Below, piece by piece: positions 12,493-24,272 of a stretch of DNA of 64,000 nucleotides. The stretch is from assembly GCA_022818135.1 (NCBI GenBank), contig JAFMSR010000019.1, positions 27,712,770 through 27,776,769 on the forward strand, in the 5' to 3' direction. The notes beneath the pieces were generated by a model. The model saw nothing but the letters and a program-made list of their open reading frames with translations. It was not told where the DNA came from and did not search any database. Within the stretch, counting starts at the first letter, position 1. The number at the start of each line of letters is the position of its first letter. The DNA is from Saxidomus purpurata. Lineage: Eukaryota; Mollusca; Bivalvia; Venerida; Veneridae. A program made the position numbers and the translations under genes.

Positions 12493-13142
12493 ATACGTGT
12501 ATTCCGACAATCCAATGTTAGATGGAAACAATGTATTACCCTGCCTTCACGCTGCGAAGAAGAACGCTCTGACAGGACTAGTGAAACAGTGTTCGTTGTT
12601 CCTAGAAAGTAACATAGACTCGAGCAATGTTTGAGTAAGCAGTCTTGTACGATATTAAGCCACTGGAAACGATATGCTTCGACTATATTTTAGATAATCC
12701 AGCGGAAGCTTTTGCGTTTCTTCAAGTGTCTCATGCAAAATTGCTTAATCTACTTAAACATGTTGAATTGACAGAGGAAGAAGTGAATGTGTTTAACGCA
12801 GCAATTAAATGGGCACAAGATAATTGCAAATCAAAACATGTAACTCCTGATGCACAAAACATGCGTGAAAGTCTAGGAGAGGTTTTGTTTGCCATACGTT
12901 TCCCGATTATGGCAATAGCAGAGTTCGCAAGAGATGTAACACCAGTTGGAATAGTCACCAGCGAAGAACAGATAAATATGTACCAGTACAATGCGACTGG
13001 AGGTTCTACACCGTTAGATAAATTTCCAGTACAACAACGGTCCAGGAATGAAATCACCATTGGTATATTTGATGCCTTGGGCGATTGGATTGAGAGTATG
13101 GGATATCGACTTGGCATATCATATCAGCCAGGAGGAGAATAA
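12493..13142 (+). pseudogene. BTB gene exon 3, BACK domain with frameshift
   Basis: Frame 1 gives YVYSDNPMLDGNNVLPCLHA and FLESNIDSSNV, then TGA at 12632. Frame 2, from about 12645, gives LETICFDYILDNPAEAFAF and later EEVNVFNAAIKWAQDNC, both good BACK matches. Relatives normally read roughly CxxLSQSCLYD at the break, so several bases seem lost between 12632 and 12645. Confidence 0.65.
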
Positions 13143-13149
13143 CCTCAAA

Positions 13150-16100
13150 ACACTAGAAATCCAAGTAAAACATCGGTTTCTACGACATTTGTAAAAGATG
13201 TACTAAAAAAAGATTTCTCTTTCAACCATTGAGTGCGTTTCCGACTTTGTTACCAAAGGCAATAAAAATACCTTCCATATTCCTTTGGAAGTGTCTAATG
13301 GTACCGTAAATGTTTATTTTTATTCAGAAAATTCTAATTTGTATTCCAATGCATATCAAACTTCTAATGAGTGTCAACGCGTCTTATAATACAGGAATAT
13401 ATCAAAAAGTATACGACGGACAACTCTGCATTTCATGTATTCCGGCTGGAACGCATATATTAAGTAATAGAAAAAGGAGAAAATCTTAAGGTCGACTAGG
13501 ACTATAAACAATCAGAAAAATAAACTCTCTATAAGTCACATATCTTAGACAGTCTTATTTGGTATTGATGCATATGGAATATACAAATGTAACCAGTTGT
13601 TCGAATGCGTAAAATTGTCGTGCTTTGAACTCAAGATATAAGTACGAGGTCTAATCAAAACAACATGGTGACCACTATAGAGGCAATATTTTATTCAATC
13701 TTGAAACATGGCGTGATTGTTTAAAGCTTGGATGAGTTGTGGGATCAAAAATAAATAACCAGGCCCCGTGCTTATAAAAGTTTCTTGAATACAATCTCAT
13801 TCTCAGAACGAAATCATTCTCAACTTGTAGAAATATAGTCAAGTTAATATATATTTTTACAACTTCTGGTTTCATACCAATAATCAGAGAGTCTGTTCTG
13901 TTGCGTACGTATCATTATATTAAACCCGACTTTGTAAAAGATATAACTTTAGTTGACTTCATATTACTTGAACGTGTTTTCGTGTTGAGCATGAGAGTGT
14001 GCTCAAGAAATTTTTATAAGCACGAGGCCAGGCTAAATCAAAGAATAAAACAGTGTGATCACTCTAAAGGCCATACCTTTGGCCGAATATTCATGAAACT
14101 ATGTCAGAATGTTTGTTGGCATTAAAGATTCGCCGAGTTTTGCTTCTGGAACATGTGCGGTAAGAATTTGTCCACCAGGACAAATTAAAGAAAAAACTTT
14201 TAACCACCCTAGAGGATATAAAAATAAACACTTGTCGTGAAACTTAGTCATAATGTATGTTTGCATGTTTCTTCAACAAGTTTTAAACAGCTATATGTTT
14301 GGTCAAATCTATGTGACAAGGTAAAATCATAGGAGACTGTGAACCCTAAGGCCTAAGTTAATAAATCTTTGTTTGCCCTTCACCGTTTTCGGTGGGTAGG
14401 TATTTAGGAATTTCATTTTATTTAATAAAATGTATCGGAACAGGTCAACTATAGCTATGACGAGAGTAGCGTGTTCTGGCCTATTCTACATACCTGTCAC
14501 GAAATATTGTTTTGTAGGTTGCTATGTATGTTGGCTAGATGTTTAAATGCTGCAGCCAATCAGTATAAAGTTTCTAATTTGTTTATGTGCTTGCACGGCA
14601 AAGGTGTATAAAATGGGAGAACAATGCTCGTCCTAGGGGATCTTTCTCTCGCTACACAAGCGTCGAGCTCCCCCACTCTAGGTCTACAAAGTCTAGAGTA
14701 GGGTTCATAATATGTATTTATATTCAGTTTCATGTTGTAATTATAGTGGGACGAGACACTGGTACTATATAAAATGTTTGAATATACACCAGTATTTGCC
14801 TTTCCAATGTTTTTTTTTTAATTTTGAAATGAATGTTATTTGAAAGCAAACTATAAAGGAGAAGACTGACATTTTATGCAAATACAAGTAGTAATAAGAA
14901 CTGGATCCTGTGACAGTCCAAAGTCTTAAAAATAATTGAGTTTCTGGCACTAAAATGTGTAATGTTAAACATCATGTTTATACATGTAGTTTAATTATAT
15001 ACTGACATGAACTGATCAAAGTGCTAAAGGCACTTCAGGTGTCCGTTTTACAATATGGTGACTATTTTTCGTATGTATACATATCTGAAAAGGTGGCAAG
15101 ATGGCAATGTTGGTCCTATACTGCAGACGATTGCTTTAGAAATATGAATGCTATAAATAAATATAAAACAAATTATCATATACGTTGATTTATTAGCGAT
15201 AGTTTCAGTTTGGTTTAATAGCAGTCAACATCAAATGCGCCAATTCTAAACATAGCCAAATGTAATCGTCGCTAAATATAAGCATCGCCATTTTAATTAC
15301 TGACATGAAGGGAGACCACTCTGTGTTTCAATGAGTAAAGGCTAATATGTCATCTGCTATACGTGTCGTTAGCAATTATAACTATTTTAAATTAACTGAA
15401 ACAAGCATATACAATACAATACTTGTTGCCCAGGGTGTATACAATATAATATTATATAGTAATAGTAATGGCCGAGTTGCAATGTAATACATAGTCCCCT
15501 ACCAGTTAAATGCACTTCCTATAAATGTCCCTATATTTTTGTTTTAGAAGCATACTCTTTACAATAAAAGTTAAGAAACGGAGATAATTGAAAATGTAGT
15601 ATCATATTTGAAGTTTGAATAAAACTTTTTCAGTATTTGCTTTGTACAAGGTAAGATCATTTTATATAAACAAAGATAATTAAAAGGGCCAGTATCGCTC
15701 TACTGGATAAAGAAAATGCAATTTTTGGCCTTAAAATAAGAAAATTGTTGGTCTTAAAAACAAAATATTTGGTTAAAAAAAAAGACAAAAATGTATGTGG
15801 CCTGAATGTTTTTATTTGGCCAAACAAAAAAATTGACCTAAAAGAATTCATGTGGCCGAATCTTAAATATCTCTATTTTGATGAAACATATCGGTCTCAA
15901 ATTTCGAACACTACATGTATAATCCATTTGCTATTAATTCAGTAAACGCTTTAGCTTGATTTTTACTAGGGGATTTTTAAGAGTTTACACTTACACATTT
16001 AAATGTTACTTATTCTTAACTTAAGTCAAAATCTGTCAATGACATTATGTCGAAAAACGTCGTAAGGATCAGGGTGAAAATATCTAATCCGCCACTAATT

Positions 16101-16310
16101 TGCACCAACTTTTCGAAATCACTGTTGCTTGACATTGTCATCTCAAATAAATCATGCCTTCTGCTATAAGTATCAATTTTGCGCGGGTAATTCTTCACTG
16201 TTGTGTTATATTTCTTTGTCATCGAACCCAAAACAGTGAAAGTTATAGAATCATTAACAGAAACGCATGCAGTAATTTCCCGAAATAAGTGTTAACATTC
16301 TATCGACAAT
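13150..16310. other. Intergenic DNA, no gene seen
   Basis: AT-rich, with no convincing exon. Phrases around 13775-13815 and 13968-14030 (AGAATGAGATTGTATTCAAG-like, inverted) form a loose inverted repeat, which suggests a decayed element at 13700-14040. Confidence 0.4.
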
Positions 16311-16314
16311 AATT

Positions 16315-16513
16315 GGTTGAGCGGTGGTGTAGAGGTTAAGGTATCTGCCGCTCGTCCCTGAGGTTGCGGGTTCGAGCCCCTCTTAGGGTCACGACTGTAC
16401 CTCCTCATATGGCACCAGTACTGGTTTTTCCAGGAAGCGGACTCGATAGTGACTCAGCAAGCTACAAGTCTTTTTCACCATCGAGCTAAAATAAACAAGT
16501 GTAAACTAAACTA
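16315..16513 (+). mobile_element. tRNA-derived SINE, family A (full)
   Basis: The tRNA-like head (16315-16385) shows GGTGTAGAGGTTAAGG and GGGTTCGAGCCCC. It is followed by the body GTCACGACTGTACCTCCTCA and GGAAGCGGACTCGATAGTGA, then an A-rich end with TAAACTAAAC. The body recurs at 49188-49315. Confidence 0.75.
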
Positions 16514-17284
16514 ACCATATGACACCTTTAACTTTTAAAGCGAGTGATTTACCTGTATGAAATACTGTTGCAGAAAAACAAGTAAATGTTAGATTGACCT
16601 GGGTGGTCTGATTGCCCTACTCCTGCTTTGTTGCTTGTTGTAAACAGTCCTAGATACACGATGCACATCATTGGAAGTAAAGTTCTTTCAACCGTAATTC
16701 AAAATAGGCATGCTTATTCATATACAACCTATCTACAGTCTCTTTGTGGGAGTCTGCTTGAAAATTACAAAGATATTTGATAACTGGAAGACCGAATTTC
16801 GTTTTAGAAAAGGCAAAACATAGTTTATTAATTCTTTTGTTAAACTCAAATTTTCAACACAGTATGGTCTCATTCAACGCAGTATGTCATATTTTTCTAT
16901 TTGAAAAGACGACTGTGACAATTCGAGATTAAAAAGTAAATTCGATTTGGGTTTAGTAATGGCCCTATATTAAAAGCAAATTTAATTAAACTCTACCCTA
17001 TTGAGTTTTGTTTACCTACTCAATATATTTCTATCTGAAAAAATTAAAAATTAATGATAAAACGACACATTAAGAGAAGATGCATCTCAATTTACAAAAG
17101 ATTATCCGTAATCTAAAACCAAGAGCAAATATTTAAAGTATCTTGTAAGCTTAATCATTTCTTAACATTTTATATTATTGGTGAAAATCATTGATTTGTT
17201 ACATTACATTGCCAATATCTTAGAAGCTCGTTGAATAAGGGTGATTGCAGTAGCATTACAGATACTGTACTAGTATATTCAAAG
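16514..17284. other. Upstream region of the lectin gene
   Basis: AT-rich. No clear TATA box position can be assigned without transcript data. Confidence 0.35.
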
Positions 17285-17588
17285 ATGAAGATCGTAGCAT
17301 CGTATCTTATTCTTCATTTTTTGTTTTCTGATCATTTTGAAAGCATATTCGCCGCAGGGAATATTAACTTTACCAAATTTTCTGCCAGTGCGGGACACAC
17401 GTGCACAGAAAACACCAGTTTCGTTGACGTGTCGAGTCTGAGCAAGATACAGTGTTCGTTAAAGTGTTCGAGACATCCCTCATGCCGGGGCGTGGTATAC
17501 GATCCGGTATTGTCGAAATGTGTTGGCTGTCAATGGTACACCAGCTTTCTTCCGGAAGGTGATACGTCAGTGTTTTACAGTCGCGAAG
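17285..17588 (+). CDS. Lectin 1 exon 1: signal peptide and PAN-like domain
   Basis: Ends phase 1 (YSRE+G|GTAAGT). Six cysteines lie between 17400 and 17535. The reading frame runs on into the intron to a stop at 17762, so an unspliced transcript would give a PAN-only secreted protein. Confidence 0.8.
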
Positions 17589-20500
17589 GTAAGTATACGA
17601 GTATGTACTTAAATAAGCAAACGAGTAAACTGTGTGAACCGTCTGCAGATTTGGGCACCGTCGGCAAATGCTGTGCTCCGTCGGCCATTGGTATGAAAGA
17701 AAGTTCCATCTGTGTACAGTTTTCTTGCACGGAATATCAAAGGGTTATTAATATAGTGATGTGACCAATTTCTGGATTTGATCGAGTTGTGTGACGTCAT
17801 TGCAGTAATGAGATATGAGCTGTGTGACCGTCATCGCATTTCAAAAGCGACGTTACTAAATATGGACGCGCAGGAAATTGGAAGCATCATGATTACAATA
17901 ATGGTTTTGTGAGAAACACATTCAATTCAATATGATAATGATAGAGCTATGTTTTGTTCACTCTAAAACAATGTTGACATATGTCTTTCGTTTGTATTCA
18001 AGTCGTTTCTTCACGAAAATGAGTTGCCATATAGCTTTTCTTATTTTGTTGCAATATCATTGAAAATAATACTGCGCTATATTTCTTATCTATTTAAAAA
18101 GTTAGGAATTTCTTTGGTACAAAAAAAAATTTCGCTGATAAAGAGAGCGCTTGTGTTTGTGCTCCGGGGACTTTAAAGAAAAATATTTTACAATTATAGA
18201 CTAATTTTGAGGTAAATATATAGTTTTACGGACTTGTCCTCGGTCAATATCATTTTTTCACAGGTCCGCAAAACTATGTATTGAGCGAAACATTAGTCTA
18301 AATTATTATATCGTATACCTCATAGAAGTAGTGAAAATCATGCGAAAATATAACAGAAATGGCGTCTTTAAATCCATGCACGTCTACACATCATTTTCCA
18401 GGTCTACACATATTTTTGCGGACCCGGCACGTGAACGCTATAGGCCAATCAGGATTAAGTATTTATGACACGTATACGATAGAAAATGTTATATGATACA
18501 AATGGTAGTTTTGCTGTTCTTTTGCAGTGTATAGACTGGTAACAGAAAATATGAACTGGGTCCAAGCTAAGGTATGATAGACTTGATACACTAATCTGAT
18601 GGTAAAATGGTAATTTTGAGTCCCTTTGGAAAGTTTGTACCATTGTTTGTCACTATTGAGCTAAAACGAATACTGTTGGATTTAAATGCAAATAAGCAAT
18701 GTGCAGTAAACTTCGTTTATAACGAACCCGGATATAGCGAAATTCCGGATACAAAGAACCAAATTTATTGGGCTCCATTTTATTTCCTTCCTTATTTTAC
18801 TAGTATAAACATTTTGTGCGGATATAACATACTTCGGGAATAAGGAACACATTTAAATGGTTCCAAGGTGTTCCTTATACAGTTTACTATTTATTATAAC
18901 AGAAGTACAACAAACGCTGAAAATATGACGTCACTACCATAATTCATTTCATATACATGTTTGTAATGATAAAGAAATCTACAAAACAGTTTCCGATTTT
19001 CTATGACACGTGCTTATTTGGATTCTCTCCCTTATAAAACAAACTTCAAAAAGGGATTTTTTTTGTAATGACCGCTGGAAAAAAACTATCCATTTGTAGT
19101 AACTGGTAATATCATCTTGGAACACGATGTAAAAGCCGTCAGTTTTTTTGTCACCTTATTGCGCCAGATGTTGCGACATGTGCATTTTTTCTATTAGTTG
19201 ATATTTTTCATTTGTCTTGAATATCATTAAAATTTATCACACGGTAAAAAAGTTCCTAACGCATTGGTTGAAAGTACATTTATAAATAGCGAAATCGAAA
19301 AATTCAACGTTTGACATGCGGCAGCATTATAATTATGGCTAAATTAATTGACTGTTGATACGGACTCCGGTGCAGGAGCCATTAAAACTGTTTACGACAA
19401 TTGAAAATCGGATATGCTGTCGCAAATGTCAAAATCTCTAAACAGTTAATCATATTCTAACGCATAACACTAAAAAGAGCGATTATTAGTTCAATTTTTG
19501 CTACTATTTATACGTTATAATAATGTACAACAGTCGAAAATTCAATCACATAAACCGGACATGACATCGAGAATGCGTTTGAAGGACGTTTATCAGTGTA
19601 CTACAAATTGTCTAAAACACACAGTGAGTTTATAAAAAAGTTTACTTTCTTATTTTCAAGAAATTCAGGAATGTTGTAATTTCACGTGATTTTGCCACTT
19701 TGAATTCACTTCAAGTTTCATTATTTTCTAACTTTTTTGCAGGAAAATTGTAAAAATCTTGGTGGACGTTTGGCTGACATAAAATCAGCAGAGGAACAGA
19801 AACACATAGAAGAGAATTTCCTTCCTGAAACAGGTGCTGTGTATTTGTAAACATATGTTTAAAAAATGACTTAATAACTTAAAATACGCAACCTTTTTTT
19901 AAAAAAGTTTTAGCTTTTGAGAAGTGAGAAAAATTGCTCTTTTTGCAATATTAAATCACGCTTCTAGCGAATAATGCTTGAATTTTGTAATGAACTTGTT
20001 GAATAAATTCAAGGAATGGCAAACAGATTGTATCTTGATTTTTCTAAATTACGCTTGCGGTTCCAACAAAATATCCGTCAAATCTCTGGCTGCGAACTTA
20101 AGGACGAAAGTTCGACATTGCCCATATATTTTACTCGTGAAGTTTTGTTTTAACTCTTCTTTCTTTTCAAGTGTTCCACGTTATGCAGGTCTTTTTATTG
20201 ATAGACAAATACTACACGAGCCGGGTTGTGATTTTCATCGTATATCATTGTCTAATTTCATTTATATGAACCTCAGAATGGTCTCAATTGTATAATGAAA
20301 GTTCAACCAACTGCTTTATTTGTAAATCAACACTTTATGTGTTTATATATATATATCATTTTTTTTATATGTCTCCGTAACAGGATTTGAGTTATCAGTT
20401 ATTTCGAGTTATCACATGTTGTAAGGTTCATCTATGGTGTAGGAGTATAGGGTCGGACTCCTCACCCGGAAATCATGGGTTCGAATCCCGGCAACGACAT

Positions 20501-20916
20501 TTGACCGCGACTTCTACAACCCCTTCTTTCGGGGCGAGTGCTGGTCAGAACTCCAGGAAGCATGCATCGAGAATGGATGATATATGTTGCGAGAACTTGA
20601 TCTACAATCGATGTAAAATAGATAAGTTTAAACTAATTAAACTAAATGTTTTAAGTGATGTTTAATTTTTGTAGTGAACCTGTACTGGATCGGTGGCATC
20701 GAGAACTCGCCGAGTGATTTTATATGGTTAGATGGCACAAGTGTCTCGTCAGGCTATATGAAATGGTTCCCGGGAGAGCCGAATAGAGGGGAGGGGAGCT
20801 ATTACCAGTACTGTATCATGCTGTATCAGCGAGAGGACTTCACCACTTATACATGGGACGATGCACCGTGTGAGAGTCAGAGCTGGTTGATAGGAAGTCT
20901 GTGTGAATTTGATTAA
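17285..20916 (+). CDS. Secreted C-type lectin with PAN/apple-like N-terminal domain
   Basis: Four exons join without frame conflict: 17285-17588, 18528-18571, 19743-19833 and 20675-20916 (226 residues). Residues 1-23 form a signal peptide (MKIVASYLILHFLFSDHF). Exon 1 then carries a cysteine-rich region (KIQCSLKCSRHPSCRGVVYD, SKCVGCQWY) like a PAN/apple domain, a protein- or carbohydrate-binding fold. Exons 2-4 form a C-type lectin domain: ENMNWVQAK, CKNLGGRLADIKS, YWIGG, the EPN sugar-specificity motif (mannose-type in known lectins) in WFPGEPNRG, and YTWDDAPC near the end. The predicted product is extracellular and could bind glycans, for example in innate recognition, but the ligand is not shown. 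Splice sites are canonical (GTAAGT, GTATGA, GTGCTG donors). A TTG codon at 17231 is in frame upstream, but the ATG gives the signal peptide. Confidence 0.85.
18528..18571 (+). CDS. Lectin 1 exon 2: start of the lectin domain
   Basis: A 44-bp exon between TTTTGCAG and GTATGA encodes VYRLVTENMNWVQAK, the usual beta-strand and tryptophan opening of a C-type lectin fold. Phases 1 to 0. Confidence 0.75.
18704..18888. mobile_element. Pogo/mariner-like MITE, diverged copy
   Basis: CAGTAAACTTCGTTTATAAC at the left and TTATACAGTTTACT at the right are inverted ends. The interior matches the copy at 38070-38246 in TATAACGAA and CCGGATAT-type phrases. It lies in lectin 1 intron 2. Confidence 0.55.
19743..19833 (+). 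CDS. Lectin 1 exon 3
   Basis: A 91-bp exon, phase 0 to 1, encoding ENCKNLGGRLADIKSAEEQK then HIEENFLPET. It aligns without gaps with the 91-bp minus-strand exon at 26680-26770. Confidence 0.85.
20414..20645 (+). mobile_element. tRNA-derived SINE, family B
   Basis: The head reads TATGGTGTAGGAGTATAGGG and GGGTTCGAATCCCGG. The body includes GGGGCGAGTGCTGGTCAGAA and ends AAACTAATTAAACTAA. It sits in the last intron of lectin 1, only about 30 bp from exon 4. Confidence 0.7.
20675..20916 (+). CDS. Lectin 1 exon 4: sugar-binding half of the domain
   Basis: Encodes VNLYWIGGIENSPSDFIW, then an EPN motif, YTWDDAPC and a final CEFD before TAA. The three cysteines (YYQYC, DAPC, GSLC) are those expected for the second half of the fold. 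Confidence 0.85.
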
Positions 20917-20968
20917 ATTTTGTCGCGATCGGTCTATATTCCGGAAGTCTGTCTAGGGCTGATGAAGA

Positions 20969-20970
<2 letters not shown>

Positions 20971-21018
<48 letters not shown>
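20971..21018. repeat. (AG)24 microsatellite
   Basis: A perfect AG dinucleotide run about 55 bp after the lectin 1 stop codon, probably in its 3' UTR. Confidence 0.95.
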
Positions 21019-21020
<2 letters not shown>

Positions 21021-21109
21021 GCTAGATTCATTTTGAACGCCATATGAAAAAAGATTTGTTCTTATTTGCTTTGTAATGCTTTACATGTCTTATGTGTTAT
21101 TATTAGTGG

Positions 21110-21136
21110 TTATTATTATTATTATTATTATTATTT
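21110..21136. repeat. (ATT)n microsatellite
   Basis: Eight or nine ATT triplets downstream of the AG run. A possible polyadenylation signal AATAAA follows at about 21183. Confidence 0.9.
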
Positions 21137-21897
21137 CGCTGGCTGATATGAGTGCGTCTGAATTTGAGTAAACTTTGTAGAAAATAAATCAATATTCCAG
21201 AAGTCATGTGACAATGCGCCGTGAGAGAGATGGAAGCCTTTGTGCATTTGACTAAATCTGAAGTGTCAGCTAAAACGAACGTGACTTGGGGTATTCCTGC
21301 GCTTCTACTCGCAGATATATACTTTTTTAAAGCACATGTTCCAGTCACATGACCAGGACTTTCTTGCATCATGGTTAACATGCTGTTTTTGCTATTTTTG
21401 TTTGTTTATAGATAGATCTTTAAAAAAAGCTTAGCAGTGCCAAACGTGAAAGACTGGAAATCACGTATAGAAAACAGTAGAAACCACATCTATAGGATTC
21501 AAACCTAACTGCTAGCGTACCGTGATTTGGTTTTGCGCTGTCCGTGCTATAAGTATAGACAAATACAAATCAATAAAATGTATGATACTTTATTCTTCAA
21601 AAATGAATGTGTAATAAAAGTTTTAAAATAACAGATACCCCAACTATTTTTAATGAATTAAAACCTGTGTTAAAATAACAGGAAACTTGTAATTTAAAAC
21701 TGTCCCTTTTTCACACAGGTACAATCTTACTAGCAATAAAAGTAAACTTGGTTAAAACACTAAATTGCAAAATCAGTTGTTGTCTACACAAGAAATCAAG
21801 CATATCTATCTAGTAATTTGAAGTCACCTTTTAGACCTACAGTCTTATATATATACAATATATGCCTATACAGTGGGACTTTATGACTTCCAATTTG

Positions 21898-21997
21898 GGA
21901 TAGGTCCATATTACAGGAATAAACAAACTCATTGCTTCGGTTCGCTGACGCTCCCTTGCAATAAATTTTCTTATTCCAGTGTTAGACCTATAACCTA
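21898..21997. mobile_element. Hairpin MITE, copy 1
   Basis: GGATAGGTCCATATTACAGG at the left is inverted in TCCAGTGTTAGACCTATAAC at the right, around a core GCTTCGGTTCGCTGACGCTC. Nearly the same arrangement recurs at 22589-22688. Confidence 0.7.
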
Positions 21998-22588
21998 TAC
22001 TTAGCTGGATAAAGGTCCAAATGTATAAATGTATTTTCATCTGAGAAGTTAAAACTGAAACACTCTCACTTTTACAAGCAGAGCTTTAATTGCATAACTT
22101 TATTTTAATATATGATGAGGTTTATCCAAATACATGTATGCACAAACACAGCAAAAATACGGACGCAAGTAGATATTTTAAAGTCCCAGGAACACTTATT
22201 TAGAAAAATGAATTTATGGATAGATTAAAGATAGAACTATGCTCTATTTATCATTGAACAAAGTTGACGTACACTACTCTTTCATACGTGTGTTATTTCC
22301 TCACTAAAAAGCGCTGTCAGAAAGTTTCTGCTGTTTTCTGAAATATTATTGAACAATAAAATGCGCTTTATATGTATGTGCAGCTTACTGTAAGCCCTAC
22401 TTTCGTATTCAATCAAATGCTCCAATTTCATTCAAAAAGGCTACTTTTAGTTTCCATATTGAATTAGTATCTCTAATATGAAAATAATTATCTCACTTAT
22501 TTTTCCAATAAGTGGGACTTTGACATCACAGAGCTAAGCTCCGCCCCAAATCTCTATATTTCAAAACAAATACTCTCTGTGTAAGCCA

Positions 22589-22688
22589 GTTATAGGTCCA
22601 TATTACAGGAATATACAAACTTATTGCTTCGGTTCGCTAACGCTCCATCGCAATAAATTTGCTTATTCCTGTAATATAGACCTATAAC
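22589..22688. mobile_element. Hairpin MITE, copy 2
   Basis: GTTATAGGTCCATATTACAG at the left pairs with CTGTAATATAGACCTATAAC at the right. The core GCTTCGGTTCGCTAACGCTC matches copy 1, in the same orientation. Confidence 0.75.
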
Positions 22689-23699
22689 TTATACATTAAC
22701 TTTCGATTTAAAAAGCATTGTTAGGAACAATTTTCATTCCACTAATGGCCGATTTCGCCGGAAAGACATCTTTCTTGGTAATATAAGAGCAGCTATCCAA
22801 AGTGCTCCATGGACTTTAGTAAGTTATACCGTCTGGGAGTAAGTTCACTCATTCGGATTACTCTGAATTTATAACTATTTAGTGTGTTCCATTTGATGGA
22901 AATAAAAATAAAATATTTGCAACTATGATATCAATAAGAATATATAGACGGTTAGACTGCATGTTTTGTTTACACATTTGTGTCTCTATTTCGTGTAATT
23001 AAATAAATCAACTCTAAGTTATTGCCACGTTGGTACTTGGCACAGGCAGTCAGTATTTCTTTGTTGGAAATGTCTTAAATTGTAGTATATGAATACTATT
23101 ATAAACGTCCTTGTATTCTGAAACGTTAAAAAGAATGTCCATAACTTGGTAAATCCAGAAAGACAAAGTATTCAAACTTTTTAGTAAAAAAAAATACTAC
23201 AATTTACTGGCTAAAGTGGCTATTTTAACAGAGAAATGAAGTAAGATAACAACAAATAAATGGTAAATTTATATCAGATATAACGAATAAGTCAAAGGAT
23301 CCCAATTGATAAGACCAATATGCATGTTTGGTGTACCTCGGACTTCATCTGACAAGGGAGATAATTTGCTAATTTCTAATGTCTCCAATGTTTTACCGAA
23401 GTGGCACGACTTCTCCAAGTACGTATGTACATTTATTGTTTAATACGGACGACTGGCAGATCTGAAAAAGAATGCAGTTTCATATTATTATGCATGTGTA
23501 AATACAAACACAAAGTACGATATCTTTATGTCTCATATTTTTATATGTTCTTATTCAAACTGTAAATACAGATAGCAAAAGCTTATTCACATTATACAGG
23601 CAGGTAACCCATGTTTATTTACATGTTTGTACACATAACAAAGAGAGATAACTCGTGTCAAGTCAAACTTATTCTAACTATACAGACAAAAATCTCACG

Positions 23700-23960
23700 C
23701 TTATTCTCATTAAAAGAAAGATAACTCACGTGTTTCTAATTCCAAAGACCGCTAACTCACGTGTGTTCTAATTCAAAAGACAGCTAACTCACGTGTTTTC
23801 TAATTCCAAAGACAGCTTACTCACGTGTGTTCTAATTCCAAAGACAGCTAACTCACGTGTGTTCTAATTCAAAAGACAGCTAACTCACGTGTGTTCTAAT
23901 TCAAAAGACAGCTAACTCACGCTTATTGAAATTTTAAAGGCATGTGGCTCACGCTTATTC
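23700..23960. repeat. ~32-bp minisatellite with E-boxes
   Basis: About seven units of AGCTAACTCACGTGTGTTCT plus AATTCAAAAGAC. Most contain CACGTG. More degenerate units extend from about 23590 to 24060, towards the last exon of lectin 2. Confidence 0.85.
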
Positions 23961-24060
23961 GTATAATAAAGGCAGGTCAGCCACGCTTACTAAAATTACA
24001 AAGGCAGGTAACTTACACACTTATTCAGAGTATATTACACCCAGTATGAAGGCTTGTCAC

Positions 24061-24272
24061 TTACACTTTTTCACACAATGGATAGAACAAAACCGAACAT
24101 GGTTCGTCAACCCATTCGTACTCAAAGCTCTCCATTATCGCGCCACATTGTGCACCACGGCCGTTATATGGCTGATCACGTCCCCAGTCCAGGTAACTTG
24201 CGATCTTACCGCTAGCCCATACCCATACACCCTCCTGTTCACTATCAGTCATTCCTATCCAGTGATTGGGAT
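24061..24272 (-). CDS. Lectin 2 last exon
   Basis: Opens after TTTTTCAG (plus-strand CTGAAAAA at 24274-24281) in phase 1 and closes with TAA at 24061-24063. It contains the WIGM strand, a WASG segment and the last three cysteines of the domain. Confidence 0.8.

Larger units (their letters stand above)
8450..13142 (+). pseudogene. BTB-BACK domain gene, frameshifted and C-terminally short
   Basis: Three exons are visible: 8450-8523, 10063-10326 and 12493-13142, with GTAAGT and GTACAT donors, TAG acceptors and compatible phases (2, then 2). Exon 2 encodes a BTB/POZ domain (LSDDYLTDITFTF, LPVHKFVLSMRSSVFEDMF) close to the BTBD2/BTBD6 group, which act as substrate adaptors for cullin-3 ubiquitin ligases. 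Exon 3 begins the BACK region (YVYSDN, CLHAAKKNALTGLVKQCSLF) but reaches TGA at 12632-12634. Homology resumes one frame over from about 12645 (LYDIKPLETICFDYI) to the TAA at 13140. The C-terminal PHR domain of BTBD6 is absent: the frame stops about 35 residues after the BACK region. As written, the gene would yield a 159-residue BTB-only product. Either it is a pseudogene in an expanded family or the junction holds assembly errors. AATAAA follows at about 13261. Confidence 0.7.
21140..23580. other. Region between the two lectin genes
   Basis: No exon recognised. It holds two related hairpin MITEs (21898-21997, 22589-22688) and otherwise AT-rich DNA. Confidence 0.45.

Noticed and set aside
12731..13117. 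128-residue minus-strand open frame
   Set aside because: It is the antisense shadow of the BTB gene's BACK region.
23700..23960. CRISPR-like array
   Set aside because: Regular short repeats occur, but the spacers are not unique and the genome is eukaryotic.
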